This document shows, piece after piece, positions 26,509-36,373 of a stretch of 64,000 nt of DNA. Position numbers and translations under genes: made by a program. This DNA comes from Paenirhizobium selenitireducens ATCC BAA-1503. Its GTDB lineage: Bacteria; Pseudomonadota; Alphaproteobacteria; Rhizobiales; Rhizobiaceae. The stretch is taken from positions 212,257 through 276,256 of the forward strand of contig NZ_KI912495.1 of NCBI RefSeq assembly GCF_000518785.1, given 5' to 3'. Position 1 is the first letter of the stretch; the number at the start of each line of letters is the position of its first letter. Under the pieces are notes generated by a model. The model was given only the letters and a program-made list of their open reading frames with translations, was not told the DNA's origin and did no database searches.

Positions 26509-27842
26509 CCGACTTCACCGCTGACACGCTTCGAAGGACGGTGCTGACCGACAGCGCGAGAATCCGTCGCCGCAATGCTTCCGAGCGCCGCTTTCGCATG
26601 CTGGGCATAATCGCGGTAGCCATTGGCGTACTCGCGCTTGTGGGCCTGCTGACGTCGATCTTCACGAGCGGATTGTCCTCCTTCCGCCAGACCTATATCA
26701 GCCTGGACATCTATCTCGATCCGGCCAAGCTGGACAAAGATGGCAGCCGCAATCCAGAGGCGATCGCCAAGATCTCGACCTTCGGCTATCTGCCGCTGAT
26801 CGAAACGGCCCTCAAGGATGCGATGGCCGCAAAGGGCGTCGCCGTCGAAGGGCTCGACGCGAAGACGGCCGCAGCGCTGATCTCCAAGGAAGCGCCTGCG
26901 GATCTGCGCAGGCTCGTGATCGCCGATCCCGCAAATATCGGCCAGACCGTGCATTTCGATCTGCTCGCCGCCGGCCGCATCGACGGCTACTACAAGGGAC
27001 GCGTGACGATGGCGAGCGCCGAGCTCGACAGCAACGTCTCTCCCGAGCAGTTGATGCTGGCGGACAAGCTGAAGACCGCGGGCATCCTGACGAGCAGTTT
27101 CAATTGGTCGTTCTTCACCGCGCCGGATGCGTCCGATACGCGTCCGGAGGCGGCGGGCCTGGGCGTCGCCATCATCGGCTCGGCCTACATGATGCTGATC
27201 GTGCTCGTGCTGTCGCTGCCGCTCGGCGTCGCCGCCTCGATCTATCTCGAGGAATTCGCGCCGCAGAACCCCTTCACCGACCTCATCGAGGTGAACATCG
27301 CGAATCTTGCAGCCGTGCCTTCCATCGTCTTCGGCATTCTCGGGCTCGCGGTCCTCATCAACTTCGTGGGCTTGCCGCAGTCGGCGCCGGTCGTTGGTGG
27401 CCTCGTGCTCACGCTGATGACTTTGCCGACCATCATCATCGCCACGCGCGCCGCGCTGAAGGCGGTGCCGCCATCGATCCGCGACGCCGCACTTGGCGTC
27501 GGCGCGTCGAAGATGCAGGCGACGTTCCACCACGTCCTGCCGCTGGCGATGCCCGGCATCCTGACGGGAACGATCATCGGGCTCGCCCGCGCGCTCGGCG
27601 AAACCGCGCCCCTCCTGCTGATCGGCATGGTGGCGTTCGTGCGGGAGTATCCGAGGTCCCCTCCGGAAGGCTTTTTCGATCCGGCCTCGGCCCTGCCGGT
27701 TCAGGTCTACAACTGGACGCAGCGCGGTGATCCGGCATTCATTGAACGTGCATCGGGTGCGATCATCGTCTTGCTGGTGTTCTTGCTGTGCATGAACCTG
27801 ATTGCCGTCATTCTCCGCCGTCGCTTCGAGCGGCGCTGGTAA
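26505..27842 (+). CDS. pstA: Phosphate ABC transporter permease PstA
   Basis: The 445-residue permease, partner of PstC, overlaps its stop by 4 bases. One membrane helix near 30-52 is followed by a large extracytoplasmic insert (about 60-215), then the transport domain with the EAA-like loop [21 protein letters not shown] and [13 protein letters not shown]. The insert makes it longer than E. coli PstA (296 residues). The stop codon is part of the ribosome-binding site TAAGGAG of pstB. Confidence 0.94.
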   Translation: MTDFTADTLRRTVLTDSARIRRRNASERRFRMLGIIAVAIGVLALVGLLTSIFTSGLSSFRQTYISLDIYLDPAKLDKDGSRNPEAIAKISTFGYLPLIETALKDAMAAKGVAVEGLDAKTAAALISKEAPADLRRLVIADPANIGQTVHFDLLAAGRIDGYYKGRVTMASAELDSNVSPEQLMLADKLKTAGILTSSFNWSFFTAPDASDTRPEAAGLGVAIIGSAYMMLIVLVLSLPLGVAASIYLEEFAPQNPFTDLIEVNIANLAAVPSIVFGILGLAVLINFVGLPQSAPVVGGLVLTLMTLPTIIIATRAALKAVPPSIRDAALGVGASKMQATFHHVLPLAMPGILTGTIIGLARALGETAPLLLIGMVAFVREYPRSPPEGFFDPASALPVQVYNWTQRGDPAFIERASGAIIVLLVFLLCMNLIAVILRRRFERRW

Positions 27843-27853
27843 GGAGCCAAGAG

Positions 27854-28669
27854 ATGAACATGTTGTCAGACGCAGCTGTAGAGAAGGCACTGGAACAGAA
27901 AATGACCGAAGTTGACTACAAGATGATCGGCCAAGACGTGTCGGTGTACTATGGCGAGAAGCGTGCGCTTTATGACGTCAATCTGAATGTTCGCAAGAAC
28001 ACCGTGACGGCGCTCATCGGTCCGTCCGGTTGCGGCAAGTCGACCTTCCTGCGGTGCCTGAACCGCATGAATGATACCATCGCCAGCTGCCGGGTCACCG
28101 GCAAGATCACGCTCGACGGCATGGACATCTACGACCCCTCCATCGACGTGGTCGAACTGCGCGCCCGCGTCGGCATGGTCTTCCAGAAGCCGAACCCGTT
28201 CCCCAAGGCGATCTACGAAAACGTCGCCTACGGCCCGCGCATCCATGGCCTGGCCCGTTCCAAGGCCGATCTTGACCAGATCGTCGAAAGCAGCCTGCAG
28301 AAGGCCGGCCTGTGGAACGAAGTGAAGGACCGCCTGCAGGAATCGGGCACCGGCCTGTCCGGTGGCCAGCAGCAGCGCCTGTGCATTGCCCGCGCGGTTG
28401 CCGTCAGCCCGGAAGTCATCCTGATGGACGAGCCCTGCTCGGCGCTCGACCCGATCGCCACCGCCAAGGTTGAAGAACTGATCCACGAACTGCGTGCCAA
28501 CTTCACCATCGTCATCGTCACCCACTCGATGCAGCAGGCGGCCCGCGTGTCGCAGCGCACCGCGATGTTCCATCTCGGCCTGCTGGTCGAGGAGAACGAC
28601 ACGGACAAGATGTTCACCAATCCGGACGATCAGCGCACGCAGGACTACATCATGGGCCGCTTCGGCTGA
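27854..28669 (+). CDS. pstB: Phosphate ABC transporter ATPase PstB
   Basis: The 271-residue cytoplasmic ATPase drives PstCA. It has Walker [10 protein letters not shown], the Q loop VFQKPNPFP typical of PstB, the signature [14 protein letters not shown], Walker [14 protein letters not shown] and the H-loop histidine in VTHSMQQA. The frame continues upstream into pstA, but the ATG at 27854 has AAGGAG at the right distance. Confidence 0.97.
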   Translation: MNMLSDAAVEKALEQKMTEVDYKMIGQDVSVYYGEKRALYDVNLNVRKNTVTALIGPSGCGKSTFLRCLNRMNDTIASCRVTGKITLDGMDIYDPSIDVVELRARVGMVFQKPNPFPKAIYENVAYGPRIHGLARSKADLDQIVESSLQKAGLWNEVKDRLQESGTGLSGGQQQRLCIARAVAVSPEVILMDEPCSALDPIATAKVEELIHELRANFTIVIVTHSMQQAARVSQRTAMFHLGLLVEENDTDKMFTNPDDQRTQDYIMGRFG

Positions 28670-28715
28670 GACGGCGCTTCTGATCGAGCGGACACCAATT
28701 TCAAGGACAACGAAC

Positions 28716-29429
28716 ATGTCGGCATCGCATATCTACACCGCCTATGACGAAGAACTGAAATACCTGATGCGCCGCATCATCGAGATGGGCGGCCTGGCCG
28801 AGCAGATGGTCGGCGACAGCGTGCGTGCGCTGGTCAATTCCGACGCGGCGCTGGCCCAGAAGGTCATTTCCGATGACGTGATCATGGATGCCGCCGAGCG
28901 CGAGATCGGCGACAAGGCGATCATCACCATCGCCCGCCGTCAGCCGGTCGCAGCCGACCTTCGCGAAATCATCGGCGCGCTGCGCATCGCCAACGACCTG
29001 GAGCGCGTCGGCGATCTCGGCAAGAGCAATGCCAAGCGCGTCATGGCCATCCAGGCGACCGGCGTGCCGCGCAAGCTGGCCCGTGGCCTCGAGCATCTGA
29101 GCGAACTGGCCCTGATCCAGCTCAAGGAAGTGCTCGACGTCTACACCACGCGCTCGGTCGAAAAGGCCAAGTCGATCCGTGATCGCGACGAGGAAATCGA
29201 CGCCATGTACACCTCGCTTTTCCGCGAGCTCTTGACCTACATGATGGAAGATCCGCGCAACATCACCAGCTGTACCCATCTCCTGTTCTGCGCCAAGAAC
29301 ATCGAGCGCATCGGTGACCATGCGACCAACATCGCCGAGACCATCTACTACATGGCCACGGGCGACCAGCCCGAGGGCGAGCGACCGAAGGATGACATGA
29401 CCTCTTCCTTCGGCGCCGTCACCGAATAA
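28716..29429 (+). CDS. phoU: Phosphate transport regulator PhoU
   Basis: The 237-residue all-helical protein has two PhoU repeats, each with the metal-binding E/DxxxD-type motif: LRIANDLERVGDLGKSNAKR (about 87-107) and AKNIERIGDHATNIAE (about 189-204). It couples PstSCAB to PhoR and holds PhoR inactive when phosphate is plentiful. It lies between pstB and phoB in the usual alphaproteobacterial order. Confidence 0.96.
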   Translation: MSASHIYTAYDEELKYLMRRIIEMGGLAEQMVGDSVRALVNSDAALAQKVISDDVIMDAAEREIGDKAIITIARRQPVAADLREIIGALRIANDLERVGDLGKSNAKRVMAIQATGVPRKLARGLEHLSELALIQLKEVLDVYTTRSVEKAKSIRDRDEEIDAMYTSLFRELLTYMMEDPRNITSCTHLLFCAKNIERIGDHATNIAETIYYMATGDQPEGERPKDDMTSSFGAVTE

Positions 29430-29460
29430 CTCGGCTGCATTCGAGAGGTTATCGACCGAC

Positions 29461-30144
29461 ATGCTCCCCAAAATCGCCGTCGTCGAGGACGAGGAAGCCC
29501 TCAGCGTCCTGCTCCGTTACAATCTCGAAGCTGAAGGCTACGAGGTTGAAACGATCCTGCGCGGGGACGAGGCGGAACTGCGCCTGCAGGAACGCGTCCC
29601 GGATCTGCTGATCCTCGACTGGATGTTGCCCGGCGTGTCCGGCATCGAGCTTTGCCGCCGTCTGCGCATGCGCCCCGAAACCGAGCGTCTGCCGATCATC
29701 ATGCTGACGGCGCGCGGCGAGGAGAGCGAGCGGGTCCGCGGACTTGCGACCGGCGCAGACGACTACGTCGTCAAGCCGTTCTCGACGCCGGAGCTGATGG
29801 CCCGTGTCAAGGCCATGTTGCGCCGTGCCCGCCCGGAAGTGCTCTCCAGCGTGCTGCGCTGCGGGGATATCGAGCTTGATCGGGAGACCCATCGCGTTCA
29901 CCGCAAGAGCCGCGAAGTGCGCCTCGGTCCGACGGAATTCCGCCTTCTGGAATTTCTCATGGCATCGCCCGGCCGCGTCTACTCGCGTTCTCAACTGCTG
30001 GACGGCGTCTGGGGCCACGACATTTATGTCGACGAGCGCACGGTGGATGTTCATGTCGGACGGCTGCGCAAGGCGCTGAACTTCTCCAACCTGCAGGACG
30101 TGATCCGCACGGTCCGTGGCGCCGGCTACTCGATGGAAGCCTGA
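29461..30144 (+). CDS. phoB: Phosphate regulon response regulator PhoB
   Basis: The 227-residue OmpR/PhoB-class regulator has a receiver with Asp53 (LILDWMLPG) and Lys in YVVKPFSTPE. The C-terminal winged helix includes LGPTEFRLLEFLM and VYSRSQLLDGVWGHDIYVDERTVDVH (read in parts). It binds PHO boxes such as the one at 23801. It is last in the operon, and a terminator follows at 30175. Confidence 0.96.
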   Translation: MLPKIAVVEDEEALSVLLRYNLEAEGYEVETILRGDEAELRLQERVPDLLILDWMLPGVSGIELCRRLRMRPETERLPIIMLTARGEESERVRGLATGADDYVVKPFSTPELMARVKAMLRRARPEVLSSVLRCGDIELDRETHRVHRKSREVRLGPTEFRLLEFLMASPGRVYSRSQLLDGVWGHDIYVDERTVDVHVGRLRKALNFSNLQDVIRTVRGAGYSMEA

Positions 30145-30174
30145 GCGGCACGAACCGTTCAGTCAGACCAACAA

Positions 30175-30199
30175 AAAACGGGCCTCTACGGCCCGTTTT
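30175..30199 (+). terminator. Rho-independent terminator of the pst-phoU-phoB operon
   Basis: Perfect 10-base arms AAAACGGGCC and GGCCCGTTTT with loop TCTAC end in TTTT, 31 bases after the phoB stop. By symmetry it can also end gcrA transcripts from the other strand. Confidence 0.9.
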
Positions 30200-30228
30200 G
30201 CATTTTCACTGGCTGCCGGAGGCTGCGC

Positions 30229-30765
30229 TCAGCGCGGTGCCGCGTTCGCCGCCTTGCGGCGCTCGCCGACCGGCTGATAGGCCAGCTTGGCGTGATAGCT
30301 GCAATAGGGCGACGTGTCGGCGGATTCGCAGCCGCAGAAGTGGAAGTCGTCCTTCATCGGGTCGCCGATCGGCCACTTGCAGGTGCGTTCGGTGAGTTCG
30401 GTCAGGGCGAGCTTGCGTGAAATCGGCAGAATGACGCCCCGGCTCGGGGAGACCGCGATCTCCTCGATGCCGTCGATTTCGATCTCTTCCTTGAGCATGT
30501 TGGTGCCCGAGGCGCGGGTGACCGTGCGGGTCGCGACGCGCGAGGGGAAGGTCGTTGCCCGCGGCGCGGGGGCCGGGCGCTTGGCGGCGCGCGTCGCAGC
30601 CGAGCTGCCGCCGGCCTTGGCGCGGCCCGGAAGGTTCAGTCGGTGAACCTTGCCGATGACGGCATTGCGGCTGACGCCGCCCAGTTGTGCTGCGATCTGG
30701 CTTGCGCTCAAGCCCTCCGACCAGAGACGCTTCAGTCTCTCGACGCGCTCATCAGTCCAATTCAT
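30229..30765 (-). CDS. gcrA: Cell-cycle regulator GcrA
   Basis: The 178-residue protein has the GcrA N-terminal helix-turn-helix (MNWTDERVERLKRLWSEG, then SASQIAAQLGGVSRNAVIGK), a variable basic/Pro-rich linker, and the conserved C-terminal region RTCKWPIGDP...FCGCE...PYCSYH that binds the main sigma factor. GcrA with sigma-70 acts at promoters carrying GANTC sites methylated by CcrM. The ATG at 30765 has GGAGAG upstream. One GANTC is at 30803 and four more lie further upstream. Upstream in-frame extension to 30927 is judged untranslated. Confidence 0.95.
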   Translation of the reverse strand: MNWTDERVERLKRLWSEGLSASQIAAQLGGVSRNAVIGKVHRLNLPGRAKAGGSSAATRAAKRPAPAPRATTFPSRVATRTVTRASGTNMLKEEIEIDGIEEIAVSPSRGVILPISRKLALTELTERTCKWPIGDPMKDDFHFCGCESADTSPYCSYHAKLAYQPVGERRKAANAAPR

Positions 30766-30914
30766 GCCGTTATCTCTCCGCCGCTCGCGATATGTGATGG
30801 CAGAATCGCTCACCGTTGCTTCGGAAGGATCCGAAACAAACTCGCCTCGATACTGTCGGTGACTGGTTCCGCCGCATGCAGTTTCTTTATTGACTGTTAA
30901 CCTAGTGCCGGGCT

Positions 30915-30951
30915 GACTCCGTGACAAGAGTCGGGCGAATCATCGCGAATC
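30915..30951. promoter_or_regulatory. Cluster of four GANTC (CcrM) sites between gcrA and argD
   Basis: GACTC (30915), GAGTC (30928), GAATC (30937) and GAATC (30947) lie within 37 bases; a fifth, GAATC, is at 30803. GANTC is methylated by CcrM and read by GcrA in alphaproteobacteria. The group lies 150-190 bases upstream of gcrA and about 250 upstream of argD. Confidence 0.7.
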
Positions 30952-31066
30952 GATTTTGGAGTTTTCCCCAACTTGCTACCTTGGCGCGTCGCGCCGGTGC
31001 GGGCGGCCAAAAGTCGCTGTCGTGCTTCCGGCAGGGCCGAAAATTCAGGCGCGCCGCGCTGTTTCG

Positions 31067-31095
31067 TTGACAGGCAAGGTCGAAATGTCGATAGT
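31067..31095 (+). promoter_or_regulatory. Sigma-70-type promoter upstream of argD
   Basis: A consensus -35 TTGACA (31067-31072) is followed after exactly 17 bases by GATAGT (31090-31095), a 4/6 match to the -10. Transcription would begin around 31102, within the hairpin at 31101-31116, 100 bases before argD. Confidence 0.6.
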
Positions 31096-31100
31096 GCCCC

Positions 31101-31129
31101 GCCGCCGCAAGGCGGCATTTTTGATTTTT
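31101..31129 (+). terminator. Terminator-like hairpin in the argD leader
   Basis: GCCGCC-GCAA-GGCGGC is followed by ATTTTTGATTTTT, which is the form of an intrinsic terminator. No plus-strand gene lies just upstream, so it may end a small RNA, attenuate argD, or act as a 5'-end stabiliser. The rest of the 436-base gcrA-argD interval holds the promoter and the GANTC cluster; no small gene is convincing. Confidence 0.5.
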
Positions 31130-31201
31130 CAAGGCGCCGTTCGCCGCGAGATCAGAAGCGCCCGTAGTCCCGTCAAGCCCTCCCGAAGGAGTGTTTTCAT
31201 C

Positions 31202-32398
31202 ATGGCCGAAGCCTCTCCCCTCTATCAGACCTATATGCGCGCGCCCTTGCGGTTCGAGCGAGGCGAGGGCGTGTGGCTGGTGACCGAGGGTGGCGAACGT
31301 TATCTCGACTTCGCGGCCGGCGTCGCGGTCAATTCGCTCGGCCACGCCCATCCGCATCTGATCGAGGCGCTGACGACCCAGGCCGGCAAGGTCTGGCATC
31401 TCTCGAATCTCTATGATGTCCCGGGCCAGGAGACGCTCGGTCGCCGGCTGACCGAGGCGACCTTCGCCGATCGCGTCTTCTTCACCAATTCGGGCGCCGA
31501 GGCACTGGAATGCGCGATCAAGACGGCGCGCCGCTATCAGTTCGCCAAGGGCCATCCCGAGCGCTTCCACATCATCACCTTCGAAGGCGCCTTCCATGGA
31601 CGGACCATCGCGACGATCGCCGCCGGTGGCCAGGAGAAGTATCTTGAAGGCTTCGGCCCCAAGGCCCCCGGCTTCGACCAGGTGCCGTTCGGCGATCTCG
31701 ACGCGGTAAAGGCGGCGATCACCGAGGAGACGGCGGCGATCCTGATCGAGCCGGTGCAGGGCGAGGGTGGCCTGCGCACCGCCTCCAACGAATTCCTCCG
31801 GGCGCTGCGCCAGATCTGCGACGACAACGGACTGCTGCTGGTGCTGGACGAAGTTCAGTGCGGCGTCGGTCGGACCGGCAAGCTGTTCGCCCACGAATGG
31901 GCCGGCATCACCCCGGACATCATGGCGGTTGCCAAGGGCATCGGCGGCGGGTTCCCGCTCGGCGCCTGCCTGGCGACGGAAGAAGCAGCCTCCGGCATGA
32001 AGGCCGGCACCCATGGTTCGACCTATGGCGGCAATCCGCTCGCCATGGCCGTCGGCAATGCCGTGCTCGATGTCGTGCTGGCCGATGGCTTCCTTGATCA
32101 CGTCCGCGACGTGGCATTGATTTTCCGCCAGGGACTGGCATCGCTGAAGGACCGCTATCCCGATATCATCGAGGAGATCCGCGGCGAGGGCCTGATGCTC
32201 GGCATCAAGGCCAAGGTCCCCAACACCGACCTGCTGATGGCGATGCGCGAGGAGCATGTGCTGGGCGTTCCCGCCGGCGACAACGTCATCCGCCTCCTGC
32301 CGCCTCTCATCGTCACGGTCGAAGAGGCAAGGGAAGGGTTGAAGCGTATCGAACAGGCGGCCGAGCATTTGCAGGGCAAGCTCGCAGCGGCGTCGTAA
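31202..32398 (+). CDS. argD: Acetylornithine aminotransferase (ArgD)
   Basis: The 398-residue class III PLP aminotransferase makes N-acetylornithine in arginine synthesis. It has the cofactor-phosphate loop [13 protein letters not shown], the Asp of [14 protein letters not shown], the PLP lysine Lys245 in [15 protein letters not shown], and [10 protein letters not shown]. The ATG at 31202 has GAAGGAG upstream; the frame is open to 30956, but that part is the leader. argF follows 22 bases later, so the two form an arginine operon. Succinylornithine or diaminopimelate activity is also known in the family. Confidence 0.95.
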   Translation: MAEASPLYQTYMRAPLRFERGEGVWLVTEGGERYLDFAAGVAVNSLGHAHPHLIEALTTQAGKVWHLSNLYDVPGQETLGRRLTEATFADRVFFTNSGAEALECAIKTARRYQFAKGHPERFHIITFEGAFHGRTIATIAAGGQEKYLEGFGPKAPGFDQVPFGDLDAVKAAITEETAAILIEPVQGEGGLRTASNEFLRALRQICDDNGLLLVLDEVQCGVGRTGKLFAHEWAGITPDIMAVAKGIGGGFPLGACLATEEAASGMKAGTHGSTYGGNPLAMAVGNAVLDVVLADGFLDHVRDVALIFRQGLASLKDRYPDIIEEIRGEGLMLGIKAKVPNTDLLMAMREEHVLGVPAGDNVIRLLPPLIVTVEEAREGLKRIEQAAEHLQGKLAAAS

Positions 32399-32420
32399 AA
32401 CCAGGGCAGGTAAGCAAGAC

Positions 32421-33338
32421 ATGGCATCCCCGAAGCATTTTCTCGATCTCTCCGCCATGACGGCACCCGACCTCCGGCTGATCCTGGAGGACGCCAAGAC
32501 GCGCAAGCAGTCGACCAAGGCCGGCACCGCCGAAAAGCCGCTCGCCGGCAAGATGCTGGCGATGATCTTCGAAAAGCCGTCGACGCGCACCCGCGTCTCC
32601 TTCGACGTCGGCATGCGCCAGCTCGGCGGCGAGACGCTGTTCCTGTCCGGCACCGAAATGCAGCTCGGCCGCGCCGAAACCATCGGCGACACGGCCAAGG
32701 TCCTGTCGCGCTATGTCGACGCGATCATGATCCGCACCACGGATCATTCGCGGCTGCTGGAAATGGCCGAGCACGCCACCGTTCCTGTGATCAACGCGCT
32801 GACCGACAGCACCCATCCCTGCCAGATCATGGCCGACGTGATGACCTTCGAGGAGCATCGCGGCCCGATCAAGGGCAAGACCATCGCCTGGACCGGCGAC
32901 GGCAACAATGTCCTGCATTCGCTGGTCGAGGGCTCGGCCCGCTTCGGCTACCGCATGAACATGGCCGTGCCGCTGGGTTCCGAGCCGGACGACAAGATCC
33001 TCAACTGGGCGCGTAACAATGGCGGCGAGATCATGCTGTGCCATGACGCGGAGCGCGCCGTGGACGGTGCCGACGCGGTGGTGACCGATACCTGGATCTC
33101 GATGAACCAGGAGCACAAGGCACGCGGCCACAATGTGTTTCAGCCGTTCCAGGTCAATACCGCGCTGATGAAGCAGGCCCAGCCGAACGCGCTGTTCATG
33201 CACTGCCTGCCGGCCCACCGCGGCGAGGAAGTGACCGACGAGGTGATTGACGGTCCGCAGTCGGTCGTGTTCGATGAGGCGGAAAACCGCCTGCATGCGC
33301 AGAAGTCGATCCTGGCCTGGTGCCTCGGCGCCATCTGA
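32421..33338 (+). CDS. argF: Ornithine carbamoyltransferase (ArgF)
   Basis: The 305-residue cytosolic enzyme forms citrulline from ornithine and carbamoyl phosphate. It has the carbamoyl-phosphate motif [11 protein letters not shown] (STRTR at 54-58), the [11 protein letters not shown] motif and the ornithine-site HCLP (261-264). It is co-transcribed with argD. Length matches the anabolic type. Confidence 0.97.
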   Translation: MASPKHFLDLSAMTAPDLRLILEDAKTRKQSTKAGTAEKPLAGKMLAMIFEKPSTRTRVSFDVGMRQLGGETLFLSGTEMQLGRAETIGDTAKVLSRYVDAIMIRTTDHSRLLEMAEHATVPVINALTDSTHPCQIMADVMTFEEHRGPIKGKTIAWTGDGNNVLHSLVEGSARFGYRMNMAVPLGSEPDDKILNWARNNGGEIMLCHDAERAVDGADAVVTDTWISMNQEHKARGHNVFQPFQVNTALMKQAQPNALFMHCLPAHRGEEVTDEVIDGPQSVVFDEAENRLHAQKSILAWCLGAI

Positions 33339-33482
33339 TCGCGGCGGCACAAGCTTGAGGAACACGCGGCGGAACAAGTGCTTTCGCCGCGCTTGATCTT
33401 TTTCCGCCCGGTTCCCATTTGTGCCGTTGAGAAAGAGGCCCAGCGCCTCGCCATGTTCGAGCGCCAAGGCGCCAGGAGTACA

Positions 33483-34475
33483 ATGATGATGAACAGGCCT
33501 GCCGAGCTTGGCGAATTCGGTTTCGCCGGTGATGACCGGGTTGTGCCCTTCCAGGTGGAAGGGCTCGACGTGCGCGGTCGCGCCGTGCAGATCGGTCCCT
33601 TGCTGAATGCAATTCTTGCCCGCCATGACTATCCCGAGCCGGTCGCCCGGCTGCTGGCCGAGGCGATCGTGCTCACCGTGCTGATCGGCACCTCGCTGAA
33701 GTTCGAGGGCAAGTTCACCGTCCAGACCAAGAGCGACGGTCCGGTCGACCTGCTGGTCGCTGATTTCGCCTCGCCGGAAAATGTCCGCGCCTATGCCCGC
33801 TTCGACGAGGAGCGTCTGGCCGAGGCCGTCGCCGCCGGCCGCGCCTCGCCCGAGCAGTTGCTGGGTGCGGGCGTGCTGGCGCTGACCATCGACCAGGGCA
33901 ATTTCATGCAGCCTTACCAGGGTATCGTGCCGCTCGACGGCGCCTCGCTGGAGGATATTGCCGGGGTCTATTTCCGCCAGTCGGAGCAGATCCCGACGCG
34001 TGTGCGCCTCGGTGCCGCCGAGTTCTTCGATCGCGACGAGGAAGGGCGCCCCCGCCGCACCTGGCGTGCCGGCGGGCTGATCGCCCAGTTCCTGCCCGAG
34101 GCGCCGGAACGCATGCGCCACTCCGACCTGCATGGCGGTGACGGCGACAATGGTGACCGGCCGCACTCGGAGGACGACGCCTGGGCGGAAGCGCGCATGC
34201 TGGTCGACACGATCGACGCCGACGAGCTGACCGATCCGCAGATCGGCGTGGAGCGCCTGCTGTTCCGGCTGTTCCACGAGCGCGGCGTCCGGGTCTATGA
34301 GCCACATGCCGTCTATGACCGCTGCAGCTGCTCGCGCGAAAAGATCAAGGGCGTGCTGTCGAGCTTCTCGCAGGAAGAGATCGATGCCAGCCAGACGGAT
34401 GGCGCGATCGCGGTCACCTGCGAGTTCTGTTCGACCACCTATCGCTATGAGGCGGCGGAAGTCGTCAACGCCTGA
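33483..34475 (+). CDS. hslO: Redox-regulated holdase chaperone Hsp33
   Basis: The 330-residue cytosolic chaperone is activated by disulfide formation under oxidative stress. The zinc-binding redox switch is intact: Cys281-X-Cys283 in RCSCSREK and Cys313-X2-Cys316 in CEFCSTTY. The ATG at 33483 is preceded by AGGAG; the frame is open to 33378 without a good site. It follows argF after 144 bases, and a hairpin follows the gene. Confidence 0.95.
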   Translation: MMMNRPAELGEFGFAGDDRVVPFQVEGLDVRGRAVQIGPLLNAILARHDYPEPVARLLAEAIVLTVLIGTSLKFEGKFTVQTKSDGPVDLLVADFASPENVRAYARFDEERLAEAVAAGRASPEQLLGAGVLALTIDQGNFMQPYQGIVPLDGASLEDIAGVYFRQSEQIPTRVRLGAAEFFDRDEEGRPRRTWRAGGLIAQFLPEAPERMRHSDLHGGDGDNGDRPHSEDDAWAEARMLVDTIDADELTDPQIGVERLLFRLFHERGVRVYEPHAVYDRCSCSREKIKGVLSSFSQEEIDASQTDGAIAVTCEFCSTTYRYEAAEVVNA

Positions 34476-34501
34476 GCAGGGGCGAGATCGAAGGAATACA
34501 G

Positions 34502-34524
34502 CGGCAGGGTCTCGAGCCCTGCCG
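34502..34524 (+). terminator. Hairpin terminator between hslO and apaG
   Basis: Arms CGGCAGGG and CCCTGCCG (8 bases, perfect) with loop TCTCGAG are followed by GTTTC. It lies between convergent hslO and apaG and can serve both. Confidence 0.6.
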
Positions 34525-34527
34525 GTT

Positions 34528-34920
34528 TCAGTTCAGCACCCTCACCATGCCCGGCGCATCCAGGGAAAAAGCGGGAATGGCGACCTCGAAGACCTCGCCG
34601 TCGTCGGCTTCCATCTGGTAGTGGCCGAACATCATGCCCGATGGGGTGTCGAGCGGGCAGCCGGACGAATACTCATACGTGTCGCCGGGTCTCAGCCGCG
34701 GTTGTTCGCCGATGACGCCGGGGCCGTGCACCTCATCGACCTGGCCGTTCTGGTCGGTAATGTGCCAGTAGCGGTGCATCAGCCGCACCGGCAACGTCGA
34801 GTGGTTGGCGATCACGATGCGGTAGCCCCAGACATAGCGGCTGTCCTCCGGATCGGATTGCTCCTCCAGGTAATAAGGTTCGACACTGACCTCGATGTCG
34901 CGTGTCACGGCGCGATACAT
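34528..34920 (-). CDS. apaG: ApaG protein
   Basis: The 130-residue protein is a single fibronectin-III-like ApaG domain. It has the family motifs [47 protein letters not shown] and [18 protein letters not shown]. ApaG has been linked to diadenosine tetraphosphate and divalent-cation phenotypes, but its molecular function is unsettled. It is monocistronic here. Confidence 0.95.
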   Translation of the reverse strand: MYRAVTRDIEVSVEPYYLEEQSDPEDSRYVWGYRIVIANHSTLPVRLMHRYWHITDQNGQVDEVHGPGVIGEQPRLRPGDTYEYSSGCPLDTPSGMMFGHYQMEADDGEVFEVAIPAFSLDAPGMVRVLN

Positions 34921-35124
34921 GCACGGGACCTTTTTAAAGCTTCGCTAAGCATAGCCTACAGCATGGCGCGATGAAGGAAAAATACAAGCGCACCGGCCGG
35001 TCAAAGCGACCGGTCCGGCAGAGATTTCGTTGTTAATGCTAATGGTTGGGGTTAAGGGCCGCGGTCCGGGCGCGCAAGACGCTCACCCGGACTTTTCTGG
35101 GGCCTTGCAGTGCTGGAGCCGCGC

Positions 35125-36309
35125 TCAGGCGCCGACGGACGCGATGGCGCGAGCAAAGTCCTCAAGCAGGTCCTGCGTATCCTCGATGCCGCAGGACAGG
35201 CGCACCGTCCCGCCGGACATGCCGAGTTCGGCACGCGCCTCGTCGGTCAGGTTCTTGTGCGTCGTTGTGGCCGGATGGGTGATCAGGCTCTTGGCGTCGC
35301 CGAGATTGTTGGAAATCTTGACGATCTCCAGCGCGTTCTGCAGCTTGAACGCAGCGTCCTTGCCGCCCTTCATCTCGAAGGCGACGAGCGTCGAGCCGCC
35401 GGTCATCTGCTTGGCGACGATGTCGGCCTGCGGATGGTCGGCGCGGCCGGGATAGATCACCTTGGCGACCTGCGGCTGCTCGGCCAGGAAGTCGGCGATC
35501 GCCGCGGCATTCGCCGTCTGCTGCTTGACGCGCAGCGGCAGAGTCTCGACGCCTTTCAGCAGTGTCCACGCATTGAACGGCGACATGGCCGGGCCGGTAT
35601 GGCGGAAATAGTCCTGCAGGTTCTCTGTGATCCAGTCCTTCGACGAGAGTACGACGCCACCGAGGCAGCGGCCCTGTCCGTCGATATGCTTGGTCGCCGA
35701 ATAGACGACCACATGGGCGCCGAGTTCGAGCGGCTTCTGGAAGAGGGGGGTGGCGAAGACATTGTCGACGATCAGCGTGGCGCCGACCTGGTCGGCGAGC
35801 TTGGCGACGCCGGCGATGTCGACGACTTCGAGCGTCGGATTGGTCGGGCTTTCGAGGAACATGACCTTGGTGTTCGGCCGGATCGCCGCTTCCCAGTTCT
35901 TCAGATCCCGGCCGTCGACCAGTGTGCATTCCACGCCGTAGCGCGGCGCCAGCGTTTCGACGACATAGCGGCAGGAGCCGAACAGGGCGCGGGCGGCGAC
36001 GATGTGGTCGCCGGCCTTCACCTGGCACAGCACGGCGGCGGCGACGGCGGCCATGCCCGAGGCCATGGCGCGGGCGTCTTCGGCACCTTCCAGCAGGCAC
36101 ATGCGCTTTTCGAACATGTCGTTGGTCGGGCTGCCGTAGCGAGCGTAGATATAGCCGTCCGTCTCACCCTTGAAGCGTGCTTCCGCCGCTTCCGAGCTTT
36201 CGTAGACGAAGCCCTGCGTCAGGAAGATCGCCTCGGAGGTCTCGCCATAGGGCGAGCGAAGAGTTCCACCATGGACCAGTTGGGTTGCCGGACGCCAGTT
36301 CTTGCTCAT
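35125..36309 (-). CDS. metZ: O-succinylhomoserine sulfhydrylase (MetZ)
   Basis: The 394-residue PLP enzyme of the Cys/Met metabolism family forms homocysteine directly from O-succinylhomoserine and sulfide. It shows YARYGSPTNDMFEKR, the PLP lysine in VVYSATKHIDGQGR, and the C-terminal SCGIEDTQDLLEDFARA. It begins at 36309; the longer frame to 36642 is the leader. A SAM-II riboswitch and terminator occupy that leader, so transcription should fall when S-adenosylmethionine is abundant. Confidence 0.95.
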   Translation of the reverse strand: MSKNWRPATQLVHGGTLRSPYGETSEAIFLTQGFVYESSEAAEARFKGETDGYIYARYGSPTNDMFEKRMCLLEGAEDARAMASGMAAVAAAVLCQVKAGDHIVAARALFGSCRYVVETLAPRYGVECTLVDGRDLKNWEAAIRPNTKVMFLESPTNPTLEVVDIAGVAKLADQVGATLIVDNVFATPLFQKPLELGAHVVVYSATKHIDGQGRCLGGVVLSSKDWITENLQDYFRHTGPAMSPFNAWTLLKGVETLPLRVKQQTANAAAIADFLAEQPQVAKVIYPGRADHPQADIVAKQMTGGSTLVAFEMKGGKDAAFKLQNALEIVKISNNLGDAKSLITHPATTTHKNLTDEARAELGMSGGTVRLSCGIEDTQDLLEDFARAIASVGA

Positions 36310-36330
36310 GCCTTTCAGCCTTTCGAATAC

Positions 36331-36361
36331 AAAAAAACCGGTCGCGAAATCGGACCGGTTT
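36331..36361 (-). terminator. Riboswitch-controlled terminator in the metZ leader
   Basis: On the minus strand the arms AAACCGGTC and GACCGGTTT (9 bases, perfect) end in a run of seven T, 22 bases before the metZ start and 12 bases after the SAM-II aptamer. This is a textbook intrinsic terminator in the expression platform. Confidence 0.9.
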
Positions 36362-36373
36362 CTAGCACCCGGT

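Noticed and set aside
30897..30911. A CtrA site (TTAA-N7-TTAA) near gcrA
   Set aside because: Only one TTAA half is present; the second half is missing at the required distance.
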